A stretch of 10,754 nt of DNA, taken from contig JAIPJR010000080.1 in assembly GCA_021734045.1 (NCBI GenBank), positions 1 to 10,754 on the forward strand. Reading direction: 5' to 3'. The position numbers and the translations under genes are program-made. The stretch comes from Fidelibacterota bacterium. Its GTDB lineage: Bacteria > Fidelibacterota > UBA8477. Under the pieces are notes generated by a model. That model had not been told where the DNA came from, did no database searches, and was given only the letters and a program-made list of their open reading frames with translations. Positions 1 to 6,222 of the stretch are shown piece after piece. How positions within the stretch are numbered: position 1 is the stretch's first letter; every line of letters begins with the position of its first letter.

Positions 1-1046
1 CCCGGATTGCCTACAAACCTTACCTGAGCAGTACCTATGCCACATACTACATCACTGGTGATTTCACGATAACCGGCTATGAAAGTGGTGACGCCTTCTG
101 GGTCGCCATGGGATCACCCAATCAGGAACTGGCCCATGGGATCTATGATTTCAAAATCGAAATCTATGACGCCAACACCGATCAGGTGCTGGTGACCCAC
201 GGACCTGAAAACGATGGGGATTTGGATAATATTTCCATTGAAACGGCCGCCGAGGATGGCAGTTCATCGGAAACCTACAGCGTTTACAATGCCTGGTGGA
301 CTGACGCGGTGGATAATGACGGCGATGAGTATCCCTGGTACCGGAAACTGAACATGGACATTGATTGCAGCTCAGGAACGCACAATATCTATGTGAAGGT
401 ATTGTATAAGTATGCTACCAGCAGCACGTGGACGGAATATTTTGAAACCGGTGTTTTTGCCATTACCGAATACCAAACCGGCGACGCTATCTGGGTCGCC
501 ATTGGGAGTCCCAACACGGAGCTCAGCCACACTTTATATGATTTCAAAATCGAGGTTTATAAAGAGGGGGGCAGTAGTTCCGTTGCCTCACTGGATCCTT
601 CCGGTGACGCTGACCTGAATGACATGGCTTCGGAAACAGCTGTGGAAGATGGCGCCAATGACCGGACATATAGTGTTTACGATGCCTGGTGGGGTGACCA
701 GGTGGACGGTGACAGCGATGGCTACACCAGTTACCGGAAGCTCTACTTTGATGTGGATGTGAGTAGCGGCTCCTGGCCGGTATATGTGCGAGTTTCCTAC
801 AAAACCGCATCGGCAAGTACCTACAGCACATACTTCACAACCAGTCGCTATATGATTACCGGTTATAATTCCTCTGATGCTCAGTGGGTCGCCGTGGGTT
901 TGCCAAACACACAGTTACCACACAATTCCTATGACTTCAAGCTGGAGGTTTTTGTGTCCGGTACTTCCAGCGCCAAAGCAAGTACGGATGCCGCCGATGA
1001 CGCCTCACTGGATAACCAATCCTTTGAAATGGCATCTGAGGATTAA
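1..1046 (+). CDS. Repetitive secreted/surface protein, C-terminal part (5' end outside window)
   Basis: The reading frame is open from the first complete codon at position 3, so the true start lies upstream; the ATG at 108 falls inside a repeat and is not a start. The visible 347 codons contain the tail of one module, two full modules and the first part of another, each exactly 131 residues long. Every unit shows a WVA-x-G-x-PN stretch, a YDFK-[IL]-EV/I strand, an ET/EM-A-x-ED segment and, in full units, a YSVY-x-AWW motif followed by an acidic DNDGD/DGDSD loop and a YRKL strand. The composition (Ser, Thr, Asp, Tyr rich, no Cys in most units, alternating hydrophobics) suggests an extracellular beta-sandwich protein with possible calcium loops. 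I do not recognise the family. No C-terminal sorting domain is visible, and the chain stops mid-unit. The function is unknown; adhesion, cell-surface display or carbohydrate binding are only guesses. Confidence 0.8.
   Translation, partial: RIAYKPYLSSTYATYYITGDFTITGYESGDAFWVAMGSPNQELAHGIYDFKIEIYDANTDQVLVTHGPENDGDLDNISIETAAEDGSSSETYSVYNAWWTDAVDNDGDEYPWYRKLNMDIDCSSGTHNIYVKVLYKYATSSTWTEYFETGVFAITEYQTGDAIWVAIGSPNTELSHTLYDFKIEVYKEGGSSSVASLDPSGDADLNDMASETAVEDGANDRTYSVYDAWWGDQVDGDSDGYTSYRKLYFDVDVSSGSWPVYVRVSYKTASASTYSTYFTTSRYMITGYNSSDAQWVAVGLPNTQLPHNSYDFKLEVFVSGTSSAKASTDAADDASLDNQSFEMASED
3..1043 (+). repeat. Tandem 393-bp (131-aa) coding repeats
   Basis: Units begin, by an arbitrary Asp-Ala landmark, at 90, 483 and 876, so the spacing is exactly 393 bp twice with no indels. 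Bases 3-89 are the end of a preceding unit (compare its TYATYYITG with STYSTYFTTS-type segments in later units). The last unit runs in perfect phase to the GAG-GAT at 1038-1043, which corresponds to 252-257 in the first full unit, and then meets the stop. The acidic loops sit at 312-326 (Asp-Asn-Asp-Gly-Asp) and 705-719 (Asp-Gly-Asp-Ser-Asp). The units are clearly diverged in DNA sequence while keeping phase and length, which points to old duplications under protein-level selection. Confidence 0.9.
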
Positions 1047-1097
1047 TACGGTAAAGTTGTGTAACTGACGGCAAGCACAATAAATTCCACTGAACAT

Positions 1098-1135
1098 GCC
1101 AATCCCCGGATATCCGTTCGGGGATTGGCTTTTTT
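1098..1135 (+). terminator. Rho-independent terminator after the repeat protein gene
   Basis: A perfect 11-bp GC-rich stem (1098-1108 pairing with 1119-1129) with a 10-nt loop is followed directly by six T residues (1130-1135). It lies 52 bases past the stop of the repeat-protein gene. There is no matching A-tract on the left side, so it works in the + direction only. It separates this gene from the acylase unit. Confidence 0.93.
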
Positions 1136-1198
1136 CTAGCACCCATTTACATCCACCGCTGCTGAGAAATGATTAAGGCTGCCGCAGTATTTAATCCG

Positions 1199-1229
1199 GC
1201 TGACGATTGGGTCTGTCATGTTCGTCAGC
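1199..1229. promoter_or_regulatory. Inverted repeat upstream of the acylase gene (possible operator)
   Basis: GCTGACGA (1199-1206) is repeated as its exact reverse complement at 1222-1229, with a 15-nt spacer. The half-site centres are 23 bp apart, about two helical turns, which would suit a dimeric DNA-binding protein. It lies about 55 bp upstream of the candidate -35 box. There is no T-tract, so it is not a terminator. Function is inferred from symmetry only. Confidence 0.25.
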
Positions 1230-1283
1230 GTAACACGCAATTTCTCCTAATTCTCATTCTCAAAAAGATAACCGGCGGTTACA

Positions 1284-1312
1284 TTTACATCTCATGCCGA
1301 AACGAAAATGAT
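1284..1312 (+). promoter_or_regulatory. Candidate sigma70-type promoter for the acylase-EEP unit
   Basis: TTTACA (1284-1289, one mismatch to the -35 consensus) is followed after 17 bp by AATGAT (1307-1312, two mismatches to the -10 consensus). Transcription would start near 1319, giving a short leader that holds the strong GGGGAGGA ribosome-binding site at 1333-1340. A promoter is expected here because the terminator upstream isolates the gene. If the host is a Bacteroidota member, its promoters follow a different consensus and this match would be meaningless. Confidence 0.3.
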
Positions 1313-1344
1313 TTTTATGAAAAACAATTAGTGGGGAGGAAGCC

Positions 1345-3747
1345 ATGTCACGCGCCAAAAAAGTCAGCTTTTGGATTCTGGGAATTTTAATTGTGTTGGT
1401 TCTGCTGGGCTGGGGATATGTCCATAATCTGGCCACGCGGGGCTTACCGGATTACGATGGTGAACTGCAACTCAGCGGTTTGCAGCAGCCGGTAACCGTT
1501 TACCGGGACGATCAGGCCATCCCCCATATATATGCGGCAAATGAAGTGGATTTGTATCGTGCAGTAGGCTACACCATGGCTCAGGACAGACTCTGGCAGA
1601 TGGATTTGATTCGCCGGGCAACACAAGGGCGGCTCTCGGAGATTTTTGGCATTGACATGTGGAAAACCGACCGGCTCATGCGGTCATTGCGAATTTCCGA
1701 AAAATCTGCGATGGTCTGGGACAGCACCAGCACCCAAATCAAAGCGGTGACACAAGCTTTCGCAGCCGGTGTGAATGCATACATCGAATCCCGGGGTAAG
1801 AACCTGCCACCAGAATTTGTCATTCTGGGGTATAAACCGGACCCGTGGGAGCCACAGCACTCTTTTAACCTCATTGGCTACATGGCCTGGGACCTGACCA
1901 TGCCCTGGTCAACAGAGATTATCCTGGCCAAGCTGACGGAAAAATTAGGTACTGAAATGGTCCAAGAGCTGGTACCCAATATCCCGGAATACACATCGGT
2001 GGTTTACGACGGCTATCATCTGGACCTCACTGAAACGCGCATACAATCGGAAATGTGGGATGCTGCCAAGCCCTTGGAAGCTTTGGGCATTGAAGTTTTT
2101 CAGGGCTCTAACAACTGGGTCGTGTCCGGGGAAAAGAGTGTCACGGGTAAGCCGATTCTGGCCAATGACATGCACCTGGGGCTCTTTGCTCCGGGGATTT
2201 GGTACCAGATGCACACCTGTATTCCCGGCGAGCTGAATGTCACCGGTGTGGCGCTGGCGGGCGCGCCCTTTGTAATTGCCGGGCATAATGATTCCATCGC
2301 GTGGGGACTCACCAATGTGATGGTGGATGATATGGATTTTTATCTGGAAAAGATTAATCCGGACAATCCAAATCAATATGAATTCAACGGAAATTGGCGC
2401 GATATGGAGGTTCGGGAGGAGGTCATCCTGGGAAGTGACGGTGAGGAGCGCACAGTTACGCTCCAATTTACGCACCGTGGACCGGTTATTTCGGATTTCA
2501 AGGGACTACCGGATCGCTCGGTTTCCATGCGCTGGATTGGGAATGAATATAGCAATGAGGTTCGCTCAGTATATATGCTGAATCGGGCCAAGAATTGGGA
2601 TGATTTTAAGAATGCGGTGCGCACATTCATTTCCGTCAGTCAGAATGTGGCGTACGCAGATGTTGCGGGCAATATCGGGATTTATTGCTCAGCCGGTATT
2701 CCCATTCGGAATGGGAATGGAATTGGTATTCAGCCGGGCTGGACGGCCGAGTATGACTGGCAACGGCTGGTGCCATTTGAAGAGCAACCACATGTTTATA
2801 ATCCGCCTGAGGGCTTTGTCTCCAGTGCCAACAATAAATCGGTGACGGACGATTATCCCTATTACATCAGCCATTGGTACGATCTGCCGCACCGTATCGA
2901 TCGTATCCGGGAAATGTTGCGGGACAAAGAAAAATTAAGTATTGCCGACATCAAAGCGATACAGGCAGACCGTAAGTCGAAGTTGGTAGAGCAATACCGT
3001 CCGCGGGTACTGGAATCATTGGAGAACATGCAGGGCCTTACCGCCACTGAGGAGAATGCCCTGGCGGCCTTGTCTGAATGGCGTGGCAATTTGGATCCGG
3101 AGTTAGCCGCACCGGCGATTTGGGAACAGACCTACCTCGCGCTGGTCAAGGTAATATTCCGGGATGAAATGGGTGATAGTCTATACCTGGATTACATTGA
3201 TCAACGGCTCCTGCCCAAGTATGGTATCGATCAACTCTTCCGTAACAATGGTTCTGCTTGGTGTGATGATGTGAATACACCAGATGTAACCGAGACGTTT
3301 GATGACATGCTTCAAAAGGCATTCCGCAATGCGGTGGCGCAACTCAGCAACATGCGAGGACCCACGGTCAATGGCTGGCGCTGGGGTGACATTCACCAGC
3401 TCACGCTGAATCATCCAATGGGCTCTGTGAGTCTGCTGGACAAGGTCTTTAACCTGAATCGCGGACCCTGGCCAGTAGGGGGGAGCAATCACACGGTTGG
3501 ACCCTATTCCTATAATTTTGCCAATCCCTACGCGGTGACGGACGGTGCGTCACACCGGCATATCTTCTCCACGGCGAATTGGGATGCAAGTCAGACGGTT
3601 ATTCCCACTGGGGTTTCCGGTATTCCCGCCAGTCCCTATTATTGTGATCAGACGGACGATTATGTGAATAATGTGTATCACGATGATTTTGTGAGTGAAA
3701 ATCTGGTGATTCAGCATGCCAGGTACACATTAAAATTGACGCCTTAA
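1345..3747 (+). CDS. Penicillin acylase family protein (Ntn hydrolase), membrane-anchored
   Basis: This 800-residue protein belongs to the penicillin G acylase / acyl-homoserine-lactone acylase family, which hydrolyses amide bonds and matures by autocleavage. Residues 1-6 are basic and about 8-25 form one hydrophobic segment without a lipobox Cys, so the protein is probably exported and anchored in the inner membrane facing the periplasm. The family signature VYRDD-x-x-[IV]-PHI-[YH]-A and the AQDRLWQMD helix lie at about residues 52-90. The nucleophile is Ser255 in QGSNNW, and cleavage between Gly254 and Ser255 would give a 254-residue alpha and a 546-residue beta chain. Counting from Ser255, Arg517 is beta-263, the position of the conserved Arg in E. 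coli penicillin acylase, and Asn496 is beta-242, beside beta-Asn241. Asp328 and Asp331 (beta-74, beta-77) fit the calcium site. The start has a strong GGGGAGGA ribosome-binding site. The substrate cannot be read from sequence. Confidence 0.93.
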   Translation: MSRAKKVSFWILGILIVLVLLGWGYVHNLATRGLPDYDGELQLSGLQQPVTVYRDDQAIPHIYAANEVDLYRAVGYTMAQDRLWQMDLIRRATQGRLSEIFGIDMWKTDRLMRSLRISEKSAMVWDSTSTQIKAVTQAFAAGVNAYIESRGKNLPPEFVILGYKPDPWEPQHSFNLIGYMAWDLTMPWSTEIILAKLTEKLGTEMVQELVPNIPEYTSVVYDGYHLDLTETRIQSEMWDAAKPLEALGIEVFQGSNNWVVSGEKSVTGKPILANDMHLGLFAPGIWYQMHTCIPGELNVTGVALAGAPFVIAGHNDSIAWGLTNVMVDDMDFYLEKINPDNPNQYEFNGNWRDMEVREEVILGSDGEERTVTLQFTHRGPVISDFKGLPDRSVSMRWIGNEYSNEVRSVYMLNRAKNWDDFKNAVRTFISVSQNVAYADVAGNIGIYCSAGIPIRNGNGIGIQPGWTAEYDWQRLVPFEEQPHVYNPPEGFVSSANNKSVTDDYPYYISHWYDLPHRIDRIREMLRDKEKLSIADIKAIQADRKSKLVEQYRPRVLESLENMQGLTATEENALAALSEWRGNLDPELAAPAIWEQTYLALVKVIFRDEMGDSLYLDYIDQRLLPKYGIDQLFRNNGSAWCDDVNTPDVTETFDDMLQKAFRNAVAQLSNMRGPTVNGWRWGDIHQLTLNHPMGSVSLLDKVFNLNRGPWPVGGSNHTVGPYSYNFANPYAVTDGASHRHIFSTANWDASQTVIPTGVSGIPASPYYCDQTDDYVNNVYHDDFVSENLVIQHARYTLKLTP

Positions 3748-3759
3748 GGATGATGATTG
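3745..3759 (+). promoter_or_regulatory. Ribosome-binding site and TTG start of the EEP gene
   Basis: AAGGA (3746-3750) lies 6 nt before a TTG at 3757 and overlaps the acylase stop codon TAA (3745-3747). The frame just upstream of the TTG is closed by two TGA codons (3751-3756), and the next in-frame ATG (near 3880) would remove the signal peptide and first strand. TTG is therefore the only sensible start as the sequence stands. Two ATG codons at 3750 and 3753 are in another frame and open only 16 codons, ending in TAG. Confidence 0.65.
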
Positions 3760-4731
3760 GGAAAATATTGCACCAAAGCAGCCGGGTTCTTATTGATTAG
3801 CGCGCTTATCCAGGCTCAACCGCTCAATGTGGTGACGATTAATGTGTGGTCCGGGTTGGATTATATCGGTTATCTGAAGATGGGTGAGTATGAAACGCCG
3901 GAGCATCGGGAAGCGCGGTATCAGGCGTTGCTTGCGGAGCTCAGGCAGATAGAACCAGATATCCTTGGATTAAACGAAGCTAATAAAGTACCTCATTACG
4001 CAGAACGCATTGCCCGGGACCTGGGCATGGACCAATTCCATCATTTAGGGATCGGTGGTGTGCGTGCCGGGCCGGTTGGACTGCCGGTGAATTTGCGGGA
4101 AGGTGATGTGATTCTGGCTAAGCCGGAACTTTCTTTGAAATGGGCCGGCCGCCTGCAATTATCGGGCGGACCGGTGGGAAAATGGTTCACTTTTCACACC
4201 ACGGATGCCACGCAGGTGGTTGCTGGTTCGGTGCAGGTTGGCGGACGAACGGTTTACCTCTTTGTGACGCACTGGCATGCTTCCCCTTTTCTTACACCGG
4301 AGCATTTAACCCTTTGGCGGGCGGATTCGATGGCCGGGGATATCACACCGGAGCGCTACGCGGCAAACAGGCGGGAAGCGGAAGAGGGGCAGCGCTGGCG
4401 AGAGCGTGAATCCGTGAAAATGCTGAAATACATAAATGAAATCGCTGGCGATGCACCGGTGATACTTATGGGGGACTTTAACGCCAGGCGGGGTATGCCG
4501 GAGGTTGAGCGCTATATCCGGGCCGGGTTTGTTGATGTTTACGCAGAATTAAACGAAGCGCCCGGGTACACCTGGGATGATGTCCTGAACAGCAACATCA
4601 TTCAATATCAATTACCTGAAAATGAGACTACAAAACCACGCCGGCGACACCGGATTGATTTCATATTTGCGCGAGGTGACTGGGAGCTGATTGAATCAAA
4701 GGTGGTATTGATTAGCCGGTTAATGGCGTGA
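3757..4731 (+). CDS. Secreted endonuclease/exonuclease/phosphatase (EEP) family hydrolase, frameshifted at the 3' end
   Basis: The frame encodes 324 residues. Residues 1-21 (basic start, then AGFLLISALIQA) look like a signal peptide, so the enzyme probably acts outside the cytoplasm. EEP motifs follow in order: NVVTINVWSG strand (about 24-33), metal-binding Glu74 in ILGLNEAN, THWH at 171-174, GDFNA with Asp240 and Asn242, and RIDFIF with Asp301. This superfamily cleaves phosphodiester or phosphomonoester bonds with divalent metal; members include DNase I-like nucleases, sphingomyelinases and inositol phosphatases. The final motif, Ser-Asp-His with the catalytic His, is absent from this frame. 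It occurs a few bases further on in the next frame (4737-4745). One extra base near 4717-4721 would restore a protein of about 342 residues. As read, the product should be inactive. It starts 9 bases after the acylase stop, so the two genes are likely cotranscribed. The true substrate is unknown. Confidence 0.85.
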   Translation: MGKYCTKAAGFLLISALIQAQPLNVVTINVWSGLDYIGYLKMGEYETPEHREARYQALLAELRQIEPDILGLNEANKVPHYAERIARDLGMDQFHHLGIGGVRAGPVGLPVNLREGDVILAKPELSLKWAGRLQLSGGPVGKWFTFHTTDATQVVAGSVQVGGRTVYLFVTHWHASPFLTPEHLTLWRADSMAGDITPERYAANRREAEEGQRWRERESVKMLKYINEIAGDAPVILMGDFNARRGMPEVERYIRAGFVDVYAELNEAPGYTWDDVLNSNIIQYQLPENETTKPRRRHRIDFIFARGDWELIESKVVLISRLMA

Positions 4732-4784
4732 TGCCTTCTGATCATTTTGGTGTCCTGGGGCGCTTGAAATTGCGTTCGAAATAA
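4716..4784 (+). pseudogene. Out-of-frame C-terminal remnant of the EEP hydrolase (SDHFGV motif)
   Basis: In the frame one base back from the EEP reading frame, codons 4719-4781 read V-N-G-V-M-P-S-D-H-F-G-V-L-G-R-L-K-L-R-S-K, followed by TAA at 4782-4784. PSDHFGVL is the classic last strand and catalytic His of EEP enzymes. A TAG at 4713-4715 closes this frame upstream, so it cannot be an independent gene. The frame change must lie between 4716 and 4731, most simply as one lost G in the CCGG at 4716-4719. The restored join would be R-V-N-G-V-M-P-S-D-H-F-G-V. Confidence 0.85.
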
Positions 4785-4875
4785 GTTTAATCATCCACCT
4801 AAAATCCTGGCTATTTGTCTTGTACCGTAGGGGGATGTTTACAGCCCATTAGCTGCCTGCGACTTACTGACCCAT

Positions 4876-4893
4876 TTGCACAAAAGTGTGCAA
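4876..4893. promoter_or_regulatory. Perfect palindrome upstream of the efflux operon (possible operator)
   Basis: TTGCACA (4876-4882) and TGTGCAA (4887-4893) are exact reverse complements around a 4-nt spacer AAAG. The shape resembles operators of dimeric repressors such as those of the TetR, LacI or MarR families, which commonly control RND operons. The right half overlaps the region where a -35 box would sit for the -10-like TATTAT at 4913-4918. No regulator gene is present in the window, so the partner is unknown. Confidence 0.4.
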
Positions 4894-4918
4894 CAATTTC
4901 TGGTTGTGAACATATTAT
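4890..4918 (+). promoter_or_regulatory. Weak candidate promoter for the efflux operon
   Basis: TATTAT (4913-4918) matches the -10 consensus at five of six positions. At 17-bp spacing the -35 position reads GCAACA (4890-4895), which matches only at its last three bases. A second weak option is TTGTGA (4904-4909) with TATACC (4925-4930) at 15-bp spacing. The position fits an operon whose leader lies in 4785-5049, but neither pair is strong. Confidence 0.2.
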
Positions 4919-5049
4919 TCTTTCTATACCCAACAGCCGGCAGGGTACGAACTTTGAAAGCTATTCAGGCAAATGCTGGTTGGGCGTCAGACAGGAAATA
5001 TTTAAAGGGGCGGGTTGTGCAGTAACCCGGGGTAATACAAGGGCTTGGC

Positions 5050-6222
5050 ATGAATAAAAAAATTGGATTTGGAATCGGTGGGCTGGTGGTGCTCTTCCTG
5101 CTGTGGCGCGTTTTTAATTTAATCTATAGCGGACAGTCCGGTGTGGGTCAACGCAGCGGACCACCACCTGTTGCGGTTGAGATTGATTCTGTTCGCCATG
5201 GATATCTGTCGGAAACCCGTCAGTTGACAGGAACCGTTTTTCCCCAATACAAATATGTGGTGGCACCCAAAGTTTCCGGCCGGGTCATGAAGCTGTACAA
5301 ACGAATCGGCGACTGGGTTAAAGATGGGGAAGTGGTGGCTCGTATAGATGATGCGGAATACGAGCAGAGTGTCATTGAGGCAGAAGCAAATTTGAATATT
5401 GCGCTGGCATCCCTGGCGGAGGCGGAAACCCAGTTTGACCTGGCGCGTCAGGATTTGGAGCGGGTACGTTCGCTCCAGTCCAAGGGGATTGCCTCCTCGT
5501 CCGAACTGGATGCGGCATTATCAAATTACACGGCGCAGGAATCGCGGTACCAGTTAGCACAGGCTCAGGTGGATCAACGCCGGGCGGCATTGAAATCAGC
5601 CCAGATTCGGCTGAGTTATACCGTGCTCACCGCTTCCAAGCCTGGTTTTGTGGGCGAGCGGTTCGTGGATGAAGGAGCGCTTCTGGCACCCAATACTGCT
5701 GTTATTTCCATTGTTGGAATCGACTCAGTGATCGTGCGAACCACCATTATTGAGCGGGATTATGGTTATATCCGCGTCGGGCAACCGGCACAGGTTCGTG
5801 TAGATGCTTACCGGGAAAAAGTATTTCATGGATTGGTTTCCCGAATCGCGCCCTTATTGCAGGAGAATGCCCGGGTGGCGGAAATGGAAGTGGAAGTTAC
5901 CAATCCCACCCGTCTGCTGAAACCTGGTATGTTCACCCGTGTAAATGTTCAAACTGCGGAGCGGGAAAACACACAGTTTGTACCCAGCCGGGCACTGGTG
6001 CGCCGGGGTAGTGAGACGGGAATTTATCTGGTCAATCCCCAGGTCAAGCTCGCCCGGTATGTCTCTGTGGAAACCGGTATTGTTTCCTCCGATTACACCG
6101 AAATCATTTCGCCGGAATTGGATACCTGGGTGGTGACCCTCGGGCAGCACTTACTGGATGACGGCAGTCCGGTGATTCTACCGGAAATGACGGAAGCAAA
6201 CCAGCCGGAGCGCGCGTCGTGA
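5050..6222 (+). CDS. RND efflux periplasmic adaptor subunit (HlyD/MFP family)
   Basis: This 390-residue membrane fusion protein links an RND pump to an outer-membrane channel. Residues about 5-22 form one hydrophobic helix with no lipobox Cys, so it is anchored by an uncleaved N-terminal segment. The two halves of the lipoyl/barrel-sandwich domain are about 68-100 (SGRV-x-K followed by GDWVKDGEVVARID) and 194-226 (FVGERFVDEGALL). Between them, about 103-192 is an Ala/Gln/Glu-rich coiled-coil hairpin. Its tip has Arg138-x3-Leu142-x6-Ser149, the RLS motif that adaptors use to dock to TolC-type channels. The beta-barrel domain follows at about 227-302 (ending LLKPGMFTRVNV) and the membrane-proximal domain at about 303-380. 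An AAGGG ribosome-binding site lies about 6 nt upstream of the ATG. The stop overlaps the pump start in GTGA, so translation is probably coupled. The drug or metabolite exported cannot be predicted. Confidence 0.95.
   Translation: MNKKIGFGIGGLVVLFLLWRVFNLIYSGQSGVGQRSGPPPVAVEIDSVRHGYLSETRQLTGTVFPQYKYVVAPKVSGRVMKLYKRIGDWVKDGEVVARIDDAEYEQSVIEAEANLNIALASLAEAETQFDLARQDLERVRSLQSKGIASSSELDAALSNYTAQESRYQLAQAQVDQRRAALKSAQIRLSYTVLTASKPGFVGERFVDEGALLAPNTAVISIVGIDSVIVRTTIIERDYGYIRVGQPAQVRVDAYREKVFHGLVSRIAPLLQENARVAEMEVEVTNPTRLLKPGMFTRVNVQTAERENTQFVPSRALVRRGSETGIYLVNPQVKLARYVSVETGIVSSDYTEIISPELDTWVVTLGQHLLDDGSPVILPEMTEANQPERAS

Noticed and set aside
108-1046. ATG at 108 as the start of the repeat protein
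   Set aside because: The frame is open upstream to the window edge and bases 3-89 already encode the end of an earlier repeat unit, so 108 is internal.
1169-1390. 73-codon frame across the acylase promoter region
   Set aside because: It runs over the inverted repeat and into the acylase start in another frame. It has no good start signal and no family resemblance.
1945-2475. 176-codon antisense frame within the acylase gene
   Set aside because: It is opposite a fully conserved enzyme region that includes the catalytic serine. Its sequence looks like a translated shadow with no domain.
1345-3747. Specific call as a quorum-quenching AHL acylase (PvdQ/QuiP type)
   Set aside because: The conserved Ntn core is shared with penicillin, cephalosporin, aculeacin and other acylases. 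Substrate-pocket residues cannot be assigned by eye, so only the family is claimed.
4705-4735. Programmed -1 ribosomal frameshift joining the EEP frame to SDHFGV
   Set aside because: No X-XXY-YYZ slippery heptamer is present around the ATTAGCCGGTTAATGGCG stretch, and no stimulatory stem-loop is evident. A lost base or sequencing error is simpler.
5011-5029. Small hairpin CGGGTT-N7-AACCCG in the adaptor leader
   Set aside because: The 6-bp stem has no T-tract, is too weak for a terminator and does not cover the ribosome-binding site. It may be chance in GC-rich sequence.
4815-5057. 80-codon frame (TTG start) rich in Cys between the EEP gene and the adaptor gene
   Set aside because: It has no ribosome-binding site, no recognisable motif and a composition unlike its neighbours. 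It covers the palindrome and putative promoter and overlaps the adaptor start out of frame. It is best read as untranslated leader.
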